A stretch of 64,000 bases of DNA from CAYTID01 sp964437735 (GTDB lineage: Bacteria; Bacteroidota; Ignavibacteria; UBA10030; BY39): NCBI GenBank assembly GCA_964437735.1, contig CAYTID010000001.1, positions 23,524 through 87,523 on the forward strand, in the 5' to 3' direction. Shown here in pieces: positions 48,148-56,134 of this stretch; the stretch's first letter is position 1, and the number at the start of each line of letters is the position of its first letter. The notes under the pieces are model-generated. The model was given only the letters and a program-made list of their open reading frames with translations, did not search any database and was not told where the DNA came from. A program made the translations under genes and the position numbers.

Positions 48148-50778
48148 GTGAAGAGCGCAGCAAAAATAACCCCCTTAATGAAACAATACCAACAGATTAA
48201 GATGAAGTATCCCGAAACCATCTTACTGTTTCGCATGGGTGATTTTTATGAAACCTTCGATGAAGATGCGAAGACTGCTTCCAAAATTTTAGGAATTACA
48301 CTTACAAAAAGAGGGAACGGTTCATCAGGAGAAACCCCATTAGCCGGTTTTCCGCATCATGCACTGGATACTTATCTCCCAAAACTTCTCCGTGCAGGAC
48401 AACGAGTGGCGATATGTGAACAGCTTGAAGATCCGAAATTTGCAAAAGGGATTGTCAAACGCGATGTAATAGAGGTAGTGACACCGGGGATTTCTTTTTC
48501 CGATAAAATCCTTGACGTAAAACAAAATAATTATCTTGCTTCTATTTATCTTCCTTCTCCCCTTGCAACCGGTAATGATTTAGTCGGATTCGCTTTCGTC
48601 GATGTCTCAACAGCAGAATTCGGTGTTACCGAATTCCCGCTGAAAAATCTTAAAGAGCAGATACAGGCGTTTAATCCGTCCGAAATGCTTGTACAAAAAA
48701 GAGATCTTGAAACAATACGGAATATTCTAAAGGAATATTATAGAGGTCTTTTCACGAAGTTGGATGATTGGATATTTAACAATGACTATAGTTACGAGCT
48801 TTTAATATCTCATTTTAAAACACAATCACTAAAAGGATTTGGTATTGAAAAAGCCCAATCTGAAATAGTGGCTGCGGGTGCAATTATTCATTACCTGCAA
48901 GAAACTCAAAAATCAAATCTCTCTCACATTAAAAAAATTTTCCCGTATAATACAAGTGAATTTATTTCGCTGGATCCTTCGACTAAACGCAACCTCGAAA
49001 TTACAAAATCCGTCGAGGGGAAAGACACAGGAACATTATTTTGGGTTATGGATAAAACCAAAACACCGATGGGAGGAAGATTACTAAAAAAATGGATTAA
49101 CAATCCTTTGAAAAAATTAGATGCAATAAAGTTGCGGCTTGAATCGGTGGACGAGCTTTACGGCAATAATGATATTCGCAATAAATGCAGGGAAGTACTT
49201 GCAACCTTCGGAGATATTGAAAGATTAATTACAAAAATTTGTACAGGAAGATCAAATCCAAGAGAAGTCGTCGCACTTAAATATAATCTTGAACAAATTG
49301 AAATTCTGAAAAATATTATACAAAGCACAATTTCAGCGTTCCTTTCTGAAATCAGGGATAACTTACTCCCGTTGAAAAATCTGACGGATGAGATATCAAA
49401 AACGATTGAGGAAAACGCACCTCTTTCACTATCGGAGGGAGGAATAATAAAAAGAGGCTGCAATGTTGAGCTTGATGACCTACGCGATATTTCACTGAAC
49501 GGAAAAGACTGGATTGCAAATTTACAAACCAAAGAGCGTGAGCGAACCGGAATAAATTCACTCAAGGTGGGTTTTAACAATGTTTTCGGTTACTATATCG
49601 AAATAACTCATACTCACAAAGAAAAAATACCAAACGATTATATCCGCAAACAAACTCTCACGAATGCGGAGCGTTTTATAATACCTGAACTGAAAGAATA
49701 CGAAGATAAAATATTAAATGCTGAAGAAAAAATTTTAAAACTTGAAACACAATTATTCAATGAATTAAGATTAAAAATATCGGATGAAGCGGAATCGATC
49801 CAAAGGAATGCTTTCCTGATTGCTATGCTCGATACATTTAATTCATTAGCAGATGCGGCTTTTGAATACGAGTATGTTTGCCCCGAAATAAATGATGGTC
49901 ATAAAATCGAAATAATTGAAGGGAGGCATCCTGTAATTGAACGAATATTACCCCCCGGCGACCAATATACACCAAATAATGTCCTTTTATCAAATGATGA
50001 AGACCAAATTATTATTCTGACCGGACCTAATATGAGCGGCAAGTCGAGTTACCTTCGCCAGGTCGGTTTAATAATGCTTCTCGCCCAAATCGGAAGTTTT
50101 ATTCCTGCAAAAAAAGCGTGCCTCGGTATTGTTGATTCTATTTTCACGCGAGTCGGAGCCAGCGATAACATTCTTACAGGAGAAAGCACTTTCCTTGTCG
50201 AAATGCATGAAGCAGCCCACATCGTAAATACAGCAACGAAGAATAGTCTGATTTTACTTGATGAAGTCGGAAGAGGAACCAGCACATTCGATGGAATCAG
50301 CATTGCATGGTCATTAACCGAATATCTTCACAATAAAACGGGAGCAAAAACTCTTTTCGCTACTCATTACCATGAGCTGAATGAATTGGGAGACATACTG
50401 CCGAGAATAAAAAATTACAAAGTTGACGTTCGCGAATATGGAGATAAAGTAATTTTTTTACATAAAGTTTTACCTGGTTTTGCAGATCATTCGTATGGCA
50501 TTCAGGTGGCGCAGATGGCCGGATTACCCGATGAAATTACCGACCGAGCAAAAAAGATTTTAAAAAATCTCGAAGGTTCCGATTTGGTAGTACATAACGA
50601 AACAGCAGACGGGAAGCGATCAAAAGGAAGGATTGCCCCGTCCGAAGTTCAGCTTACCCTTTTTGAGATTAAAGATGATAAGCTCAGAGACGAAATACAA
50701 AAAATTGATATTAATAAGCTAACACCCATAGATGCATTGCAAAAATTAGCTGAATTAAAGAAAAAATTGGAAAAATAA
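48148..50778 (+). CDS. mutS: DNA mismatch repair protein MutS
   Basis: MutS recognises mismatches and starts repair with MutL. The mismatch-binding motif FRMGDFYETF near the N-terminus (Phe-x-Glu equivalent FYE), the connector and lever regions, the ATPase motif GPNMSGKSSYLRQ (about residue 625), LLDEVGRGTSTFDGISIAW and ATHYHEL are all present. The start is uncertain: GTG 48148 puts the TPLMKQYQQIK segment at the usual distance from the N-terminus, while a TTG at 48124 is also open; neither has a clear ribosome site. The length (876 residues) is normal. Confidence 0.95.
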   Translation: MKSAAKITPLMKQYQQIKMKYPETILLFRMGDFYETFDEDAKTASKILGITLTKRGNGSSGETPLAGFPHHALDTYLPKLLRAGQRVAICEQLEDPKFAKGIVKRDVIEVVTPGISFSDKILDVKQNNYLASIYLPSPLATGNDLVGFAFVDVSTAEFGVTEFPLKNLKEQIQAFNPSEMLVQKRDLETIRNILKEYYRGLFTKLDDWIFNNDYSYELLISHFKTQSLKGFGIEKAQSEIVAAGAIIHYLQETQKSNLSHIKKIFPYNTSEFISLDPSTKRNLEITKSVEGKDTGTLFWVMDKTKTPMGGRLLKKWINNPLKKLDAIKLRLESVDELYGNNDIRNKCREVLATFGDIERLITKICTGRSNPREVVALKYNLEQIEILKNIIQSTISAFLSEIRDNLLPLKNLTDEISKTIEENAPLSLSEGGIIKRGCNVELDDLRDISLNGKDWIANLQTKERERTGINSLKVGFNNVFGYYIEITHTHKEKIPNDYIRKQTLTNAERFIIPELKEYEDKILNAEEKILKLETQLFNELRLKISDEAESIQRNAFLIAMLDTFNSLADAAFEYEYVCPEINDGHKIEIIEGRHPVIERILPPGDQYTPNNVLLSNDEDQIIILTGPNMSGKSSYLRQVGLIMLLAQIGSFIPAKKACLGIVDSIFTRVGASDNILTGESTFLVEMHEAAHIVNTATKNSLILLDEVGRGTSTFDGISIAWSLTEYLHNKTGAKTLFATHYHELNELGDILPRIKNYKVDVREYGDKVIFLHKVLPGFADHSYGIQVAQMAGLPDEITDRAKKILKNLEGSDLVVHNETADGKRSKGRIAPSEVQLTLFEIKDDKLRDEIQKIDINKLTPIDALQKLAELKKKLEK

Positions 50779-50803
50779 TTTAAAGATTGGAGAAAAAACC
50801 GAC

Positions 50804-52117
50804 TTGAATTACATTGAACGAATAAAAAATGGCGGTGTTGTCGGCTGCGGCGGTGCCGGATTCCCCGCTCATGTTAAAGCATCATCAAAGGTTGAGTATG
50901 TAATAGCGAACGGAGCCGAATGCGAACCACTATTACATAAGGATCTGGAGTTAATGATTCATGAACCTGAAGCGGTTGTCAGCGGATTGGTACAGTGGCT
51001 CGTTTCAACCGGTTCAAAAAAAGCTATTATCGGTATAAAACAAAAAAATGAAGAAGCTCTGAGCGGATTAATAAAAGCTGCCAAAAATACAAATATTGAA
51101 TTTAAATTTTTAGGCGATTTTTATCCGACTGGCGATGAATATGTTCTTGTTTATGAAACTACGAAAAGATTGATCCCGCCTCAAGGAATTCCTCTTGACG
51201 TTGGAATAGTTGTAAACAATGTAGAAACATTAAGAAACGCATATTTGGCTTCTGAAGGAATACCCGTAATTGATAAGTATATTTCTGTAGTCGGTGCCGT
51301 AAAAAATCCATCTACATTTAAAGTTCCGGTAGGTATGAGCTATTTAGATGCAATAAAAGCAGCCGGAGGTCCATCTGTTCCCGATTACGATGTCATGATT
51401 AGTGGACTTTTGATGGGAACATTCGCAGCAGACTTGAACGCCCCGATAACAAAAACTTGTGCAGGTCTTGTTTTATTGCCCTCTGAACACCGATACATAC
51501 AACGTAAAAAATTATCCTCTGAATCCATGTATCGGATAGGTAAATCTGCATGCGATCAGTGTTCTTACTGTACAGAATTGTGTCCAAGGTATCTACTTGG
51601 CTATGATGTACAACCTCACCGTGTTATGAGAAGTCTTAGTTTTACTTCAACAGGCGACGACATGTGGAATCAGTTTGCCGCTCTCTGTTGCGCATGCGGA
51701 CTTTGCACATTATATGCGTGTCCGGAAGACCTGTACCCAAAAGAAACTTGCGATAAAGCAAAAGCCGACTTGAAAACTAAAGGTCTTAAATGGGAAGGCA
51801 AACGTGAAGTTAAAGTCCATCCTCTCGGTTTAGGAAGACGGGTACCTCTGAAAATGCTTATGAAAAAACTTGGGGTATTGCAATACGATGTTCCTGCACA
51901 TTTCAAGGATATAAAATTTTCTCCTGAAAAAGTCAGAATTCCGTTGTCTCAGCATATCGGAACACCGGCTGTCCCGTGTGTAAACGTTGGTCAACCAGTT
52001 AAAAGCGGCGAATTAATTGGTGAGATTCCTGAAGGCAAGCTGGGTGCAAATATTCATGCCAGCATTGACGGCATAGTTACGAGCATTAATAGTGAAGTGG
52101 TAATTGAGAAAAAATGA
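50804..52117 (+). CDS. pduS: PduS-like flavo/iron-sulfur protein (RnfC family)
   Basis: PduS is a microcompartment-associated NADH-dependent cobalamin reductase with FMN and two [4Fe-4S] clusters. This 437-residue protein has the FMN/NADH-binding Rossmann-like region (GCGGAGFPAHVKA, 14-26; NGAECEP, 36-42; PPQGIPLDVG), an SLBB domain at about 160-210 and two cluster motifs: Cys250-x2-Cys253-x2-Cys256-x3-Cys260 and Cys295/Cys298/Cys301 with Cys306. A C-terminal barrel-sandwich RnfC-like domain follows (HIGTPAVPCVNVGQPVKSGELI). It starts at TTG 50804 with GGAG upstream. A PduT-like shell protein lies 600 bases downstream; no diol dehydratase or other shell genes are visible in this window. Confidence 0.87.
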   Translation: MNYIERIKNGGVVGCGGAGFPAHVKASSKVEYVIANGAECEPLLHKDLELMIHEPEAVVSGLVQWLVSTGSKKAIIGIKQKNEEALSGLIKAAKNTNIEFKFLGDFYPTGDEYVLVYETTKRLIPPQGIPLDVGIVVNNVETLRNAYLASEGIPVIDKYISVVGAVKNPSTFKVPVGMSYLDAIKAAGGPSVPDYDVMISGLLMGTFAADLNAPITKTCAGLVLLPSEHRYIQRKKLSSESMYRIGKSACDQCSYCTELCPRYLLGYDVQPHRVMRSLSFTSTGDDMWNQFAALCCACGLCTLYACPEDLYPKETCDKAKADLKTKGLKWEGKREVKVHPLGLGRRVPLKMLMKKLGVLQYDVPAHFKDIKFSPEKVRIPLSQHIGTPAVPCVNVGQPVKSGELIGEIPEGKLGANIHASIDGIVTSINSEVVIEKK

Positions 52118-52132
52118 TTTTTGTTGATTATA

Positions 52133-52714
52133 ATGCTAAAAAATAAATCTATAATACCGATAGGTTTGATTGAACAAAAGATTTTTATCATCAGGGGATT
52201 CAAAGTAATGATCGACCGTGATCTTGCAGATCTTTATGCTGTTGAAACAAAATATTTGAATCGACAAGTTAAGCGTAATAAAGAACGATTCCCGAGTGAA
52301 TTCATGTTTAAACTCACAAAAAAAGAACGCAATGAACTGGTGACAAATTGGCACCGGTTCGATACACTAAAGCATTCCTCTGTACTGCCATATGCATTTA
52401 CAGAACATGGCGTTGCGATGCTTGCATCTGTTCTGAAAAGTGACCGGGCAATAAAGGTAAGTATAATTATTGTAAAAGCATTTGTACGACTGAGGGAATT
52501 TCTCGCAACGCAACGTGAACTAGCAAAGAAAATTAATATTCTTGAATCTAGAATTGATACTCACGACAAGGATATTCAATCTATTATCGAAGCTATACAT
52601 CGACTCCTACGTCCACCTGAAAAAGCAAAAAAAGAAATCGGGTTTCGCATCGAAGAACCTAAAGCAATATACAAAACTCGAAGAAAACATAAATTCAGTA
52701 AAACAGGAAAATAA
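52133..52714 (+). CDS. ORF6N-domain protein
   Basis: This 193-residue protein has an ORF6N domain at about residues 8-95 (IGLIEQKIFIIRGFKVMIDRDLADLYAVETKYLNRQVKRN, seen in parts: VMIDRDLADLYAV, LNRQVKRN, RFPSEFMFKLT, YAFTEHGVAMLASVL), followed by a coiled-coil region (REFLATQRELAKKINILESRI) and a basic tail. ORF6N domains are best known from phage antirepressors and chromosomal DNA-binding proteins common in Bacteroidota. It sits between pduS and pduT with 15 bases and 1 base between the genes, as if inserted into that operon. Its role is unknown. ATG 52133 is preferred. Confidence 0.88.
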   Translation: MLKNKSIIPIGLIEQKIFIIRGFKVMIDRDLADLYAVETKYLNRQVKRNKERFPSEFMFKLTKKERNELVTNWHRFDTLKHSSVLPYAFTEHGVAMLASVLKSDRAIKVSIIIVKAFVRLREFLATQRELAKKINILESRIDTHDKDIQSIIEAIHRLLRPPEKAKKEIGFRIEEPKAIYKTRRKHKFSKTGK

Positions 52715-52715
52715 C

Positions 52716-53270
52716 ATGATAGAAATGAATTCAATTGGTTTAGTGGAATTAACAAGCATCGCAGCGGGTTATGAAGTTGCCGATACAATGCTCAAAACTT
52801 CCGAAGTGGAATTATTAGTTTCACGTAGTATTTGTTCGGGAAAATATATGGTAATGGTCGGCGGCGATGTTGCGCCAGTTCGCGCTAGCGTTGAAGCTGG
52901 CGAAAGAGCAGGTCATGCAACGGTTGTAGATACATTTGTTATTCCAAATGTTCATAAGGATATTTTTCCCGCAATTTCTGCTACAAATCAGGTAGATATG
53001 CTAGAAGCGCTTGGCATTATCGAAGCGTTCAGTGTAGCATCATTAATCGAGGCAGCGGATGCTGCAGTTAAAGCATCACGTGTTCAATTAATTGAAATCA
53101 GACTTGCCATGGCACTCGGAGGTAAGGCATTTGTAACTTTAACCGGTGAAGTCGCAGCCGTCAGGTCAGCTGTTGATGCCGGTGCTTTGGTTTGCTCCAG
53201 GAGAGGACTACTTGTTAACAAAGTCGTTATACCCAATCCGAAAAAAGAACTTCTCAAGGAGATGATTTAA
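52716..53270 (+). CDS. pduT: PduT-like BMC-T shell protein of a bacterial microcompartment
   Basis: A tandem-BMC shell protein of 184 residues. The start ATG 52716 has AGGA seven bases upstream; an upstream in-frame extension overlaps the ORF6N gene in another frame and is spurious. Both BMC domains are clear (GLVELTSIAAGYEVADTML, 8-; ALGIIEAFSVASLIEAADAA, from about 106). Cys40 in RSICSGKY corresponds to the pore cysteine of PduT that binds a [4Fe-4S] cluster. In Pdu systems PduS docks with PduT, so the pair here could form an electron-passing shell pore. No other BMC gene lies in the window. Confidence 0.92.
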   Translation: MIEMNSIGLVELTSIAAGYEVADTMLKTSEVELLVSRSICSGKYMVMVGGDVAPVRASVEAGERAGHATVVDTFVIPNVHKDIFPAISATNQVDMLEALGIIEAFSVASLIEAADAAVKASRVQLIEIRLAMALGGKAFVTLTGEVAAVRSAVDAGALVCSRRGLLVNKVVIPNPKKELLKEMI

Positions 53271-53328
53271 ATTTAGATTTTAAATTTTATATTGACAATT
53301 AGATATTTTATTACCCAAAATCAAAAAT

Positions 53329-53365
53329 CCCTGCCTGAACAACTGGTAGCGTTCAGTAGGGCAGG
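53329..53365 (+). terminator. bulged stem-loop after pduT
   Basis: CCTGCC and TGAAC (53330-53340) pair with GTTCA and GGCAGG (53351-53365) with a short bulge and a ten-base loop. It lies between pduT and the ECF sigma gene. There is no T-run after it, so it may be a weak terminator, an RNA-stability element or part of the next leader. Confidence 0.35.
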
Positions 53366-53421
53366 ATAAATCTGAAATTGAATAAATTCTCTCCACAGGT
53401 GTATCATACATACAAACTGAA

Positions 53422-53979
53422 ATGACTGATACTGAAAAAGAAGCAGAACTTATACAAAAAGTACAAAATGGCTACAAAGAAGCATTTGGCGAAATAGTAG
53501 ATATTTACATGAAGCGGGCTTATTTTTCCGCGCTTTCTATTGTAGGTTCGCATGAAGATGCCCTTGATCTATCGCAGGATGCTTTTATTAAAGCGTACAG
53601 AGCTATTCACAAATTTGATGTTACGAAAAAGTTTTTTACATGGTATTATAAAATCCTCAGAAACTTATGCTTGAATCATCTGAGAAGTAAATCAATACGC
53701 GCAGAGAATTTTTCGATGATACTTGAAAATATAGAAAATATCGGTGACACTGAGAACAATCCTCAGCAGCTGACTGAAAGAAACGAAACTCAAAGAATAG
53801 TCTGGGAAGCGATGTGGAAATTATCTACTGAAGACCGTGAAATTATTGCCGCTAAAGATATTATTAATTCAAGCTACGAAGAGATATCAGAATTATTGCA
53901 AGTCCCTGTCGGCACGGTTATGTCACGACTATTTCATGCGCGTAAGAGATTAAAGAAGCATTTAGAGAGTTTCAGATGA
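53422..53979 (+). CDS. ECF-family RNA polymerase sigma factor
   Basis: This 185-residue sigma factor has region 2 (ALDLSQDAFIKAYRAIHKF and WYYKILRNLCLNHLRS) and region 4 (LSTEDREIIAAKDIINSSYEEISELLQVPVGTVMSRLFHARKRLKKHL). The linker is short, as in SigE/RpoE-type ECFs. It heads a three-gene operon: its stop overlaps the ATG of a membrane protein (ATGA), which in turn overlaps a YbjQ gene the same way. The trigger is not known; such operons are usually autoregulated. Confidence 0.92.
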   Translation: MTDTEKEAELIQKVQNGYKEAFGEIVDIYMKRAYFSALSIVGSHEDALDLSQDAFIKAYRAIHKFDVTKKFFTWYYKILRNLCLNHLRSKSIRAENFSMILENIENIGDTENNPQQLTERNETQRIVWEAMWKLSTEDREIIAAKDIINSSYEEISELLQVPVGTVMSRLFHARKRLKKHLESFR

Positions 53980-54428
53980 ATAATGAATTAAATAAATTGG
54001 AATATTTGCTCAATAAATCTCTCGACGGATTACTGAGCGAAGATGAACAGAAGGAGTTCGACAATTTATCGAATTCATCTAAGGAATATCGTGAAGAATG
54101 GCAATCGATAAAAAAAATAAAGGAGGTAACAAATAATATGAAATTTAAAAAACCGCCCGAAGAATTTTGGGATAATTACTGGTTGGGGATATATTCCAAA
54201 CTGGAACGTGGAATCGCCTGGATATTGATATCTATCGGAACCGTAGTAGTTCTGACTTATGCAGGATTCAGAGCTATAGAAAATGTAATTCAGGATCCGA
54301 CACTCGCTTGGTTTTTAAAAGTTGCAATAATTGCAATACTTGCTGGTGTTGTAATTTTGATAATATCAGTTATTCGCGAACGTATATTCTTAAGAAAGAA
54401 AGATAAATATAAGGAGATAATAAGATGA
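53976..54428 (+). CDS. putative membrane anti-sigma factor
   Basis: This 150-residue protein has an N-terminal cytoplasmic part with the anti-sigma-like LNKSLDGLLSEDEQKEFDNLSNSS motif (about 12-40) and two transmembrane segments (IAWILISIGTVVVLTYAGF and VAIIAILAGVVILIISVI). It lacks the zinc-binding HxxxCxxC of ZAS-type anti-sigmas. The position directly after, and overlapping, an ECF sigma gene is the main reason for the call. The YbjQ gene overlaps its end. Confidence 0.72.
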   Translation: MNNELNKLEYLLNKSLDGLLSEDEQKEFDNLSNSSKEYREEWQSIKKIKEVTNNMKFKKPPEEFWDNYWLGIYSKLERGIAWILISIGTVVVLTYAGFRAIENVIQDPTLAWFLKVAIIAILAGVVILIISVIRERIFLRKKDKYKEIIR

Positions 54429-54745
54429 TAGTGGTTTCTTCAAACTCTATTGCGGGTAAAAAAATTGTAAAAACATATGGATTAGTCCGAGGAAATACTG
54501 TTCGTGCGCGTCATATTGGTAAAGACATTGTCGCTGGATTAAAAAATTTAGTCGGTGGTGAAATTCATGAGTATACCAAACTTCTAGCCGAATCAAGGGA
54601 ACAAGCAATCGACAGGATGGTCGACCAAGCAAAAGAGCATGGAGCTAATGCAATCGTTGATATCCGTTTTACAACAAGTTATATTATGGCAAACGTAGCG
54701 GAACTATTGGTATTCGGAACAGCCGTACTTGTTGAGGATGAATAA
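54425..54745 (+). CDS. YbjQ/UPF0145-family protein
   Basis: This 106-residue YbjQ-fold protein shows the family hallmarks: VKTYGLVRGNTVRARHIGKDIVAGLKNLVGGEI, ARE-like AESREQAIDRMVDQAKEHGANAIVDIRF and a beta-rich end. Known YbjQ proteins form pentamers; function is unclear, with a proposed heavy-metal link that is not well supported. Its ATGA overlap with the anti-sigma-like gene ties it to the ECF module, so it may be the effector or a further regulator. Confidence 0.9.
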   Translation: MIVVSSNSIAGKKIVKTYGLVRGNTVRARHIGKDIVAGLKNLVGGEIHEYTKLLAESREQAIDRMVDQAKEHGANAIVDIRFTTSYIMANVAELLVFGTAVLVEDE

Positions 54746-54902
54746 TATCTAACTTATTATTTATAATTTTAAAATCCATTCGCTCTTTTTCTTTTTGGTA
54801 TTCCAACTCCCTTACAATTGGAAAACTCATAAAAAAACGCTAATATTATCATAAGATAATAACCTTAAAGAATTAAATTTTAATCTTTAGGAGGCATTTG
54901 CA

Positions 54903-55475
54903 ATGAAAATCATTACGGATGTTAAAGCAGGATCGACTCTGCGAATCGATAATAAATTATACCGTGTCCTGGAAGCGATTAAACACGCAGGCACAGGTCA
55001 AATGACCGGTTTTGTCGAATTAAAAATGAAAGACCTTGAATCAGGGCATACGGTCGATAAGCGCTTCAAATTTTTAGATAAAGTCGAAGAGGTCGATGTC
55101 GCAAAAAGACATATGGAATACATTTACACAACCGGAAATGAATATTTTTTCATGGATCCGGAATCTTTTGTCCAAGTCCCGCTATCAAAAGGTCAAGTGG
55201 GAAATGTCGAAAATTTTTTAAAAGAAGGTTTAAAGGTTACAATAGAGTTATTAGATGATCTGCCGATTGCAGTATACTTCCCGAAAATTATGGAATTAAT
55301 AGTATCGTCAACCGGACCCGGCATAAAGCAGGCACAGGATAATACAATGAAGCCGGCAACTCTTGAAAATGGAGTTGAAATACTTGTTCCGCAATTCATA
55401 GAAACCGGCGATCTTGTGAGAGTTGATACAGAAAAGATTAAATATATAGACAGAGTACAAACTAAAAAAATATGA
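54903..55475 (+). CDS. efp: elongation factor P, atypical tip
   Basis: EF-P binds next to the P site and relieves ribosome stalling at polyproline. The 190-residue protein has the three beta-barrel domains, with GLKVTIELLDDLPIAVYFPKIMELIV and the C-terminal DTEKIKYIDRV. A strong ribosome site (TAGGAGG) precedes ATG 54903. Unusually, the loop that carries the modified Lys34 in E. coli EF-P (KPGKGQAF) reads KHAGTGQMTGF, with no lysine at the tip and two extra residues. Such a protein must act unmodified or use another residue, or it is an EF-P-like paralog with a different task. The next gene overlaps its stop by four bases. Confidence 0.85.
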   Translation: MKIITDVKAGSTLRIDNKLYRVLEAIKHAGTGQMTGFVELKMKDLESGHTVDKRFKFLDKVEEVDVAKRHMEYIYTTGNEYFFMDPESFVQVPLSKGQVGNVENFLKEGLKVTIELLDDLPIAVYFPKIMELIVSSTGPGIKQAQDNTMKPATLENGVEILVPQFIETGDLVRVDTEKIKYIDRVQTKKI

Positions 55476-56122
55476 AGAATAACATTTTAGCATCCCTCCT
55501 ATTTGTAATTTTATTATCGTCATGCCAAAATCAGAAAAAAATAAATATTATTTCCGCTGAAGATAGTCTTCGCATCGTCAACGAAATTATATCCCACAGA
55601 AATGAACAGGTTGATTTTTTTCTCAATTCCCCTCAATCCCCTTTCAATCGAGACACAACTATCAGCTACGAGGGAATAAAATATTTTGATCCGGATCTTG
55701 ATTATTATTTTCAATCTAAACTTTACAGGTATGAGAAACCGGAAACTGTAATAGTTCTCGGCACAAAAGGCGAGGAACGGGAACAATTAATTTACGGATA
55801 TTTTTTACTCAACTATAAAGGGACTGAGCATAATATTAATGTGTACAAGTATACAAAAAAAGACATAAGGCGGTATGAACAACTCAAAAATCATCTGAGT
55901 GTCTGGTTCAGGGATTCGACTACAGGAAAAGAAACATACTCAGTCGGACGATATGTCGAGGTTGAAATCGAAAATGATGACAAGGAATTTGTTTATACCA
56001 TAGACCTGAACAAATCTTATAATCCGTACTGCGCCTATTCACCGCTTTATTCATGCGCCATACCCAGAGAAGAAGATTTTCTGAATTTTGCCGTGAAGGC
56101 TGGAGAAAAAAAATATCATTAA
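55472..56122 (+). CDS. DUF1684-family lipoprotein (short form)
   Basis: A lipoprotein signal with lipobox LSSC (MKNNILASLLFVILLSSC) precedes a 198-residue DUF1684 domain. The marks are SPFNRDTTISYEGIKYFDPD, TGKETYSVGRYVE and near the end LNKSYNPYCAYSPLYSCAIPREEDFLNFAVKAGEKKY. The C-terminal 60 residues are plainly homologous to the long-form lipoprotein at 24731-25645. The ATG overlaps the efp stop (ATGA), so it is translationally coupled to efp, an arrangement without an obvious functional reason. Confidence 0.86.
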   Translation: MKNNILASLLFVILLSSCQNQKKINIISAEDSLRIVNEIISHRNEQVDFFLNSPQSPFNRDTTISYEGIKYFDPDLDYYFQSKLYRYEKPETVIVLGTKGEEREQLIYGYFLLNYKGTEHNINVYKYTKKDIRRYEQLKNHLSVWFRDSTTGKETYSVGRYVEVEIENDDKEFVYTIDLNKSYNPYCAYSPLYSCAIPREEDFLNFAVKAGEKKYH

Positions 56123-56134
56123 TCAAAAACCAAT

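Noticed and set aside
49158..49580. Minus-strand frame of 140 codons inside mutS
   Set aside because: Antisense shadow of the MutS lever region, with no homology features.
52542..52715. 58-codon N-terminal extension of the PduT-like protein
   Set aside because: It reads the end of the ORF6N gene in another frame; the BMC domain and a ribosome site place the start at 52716.
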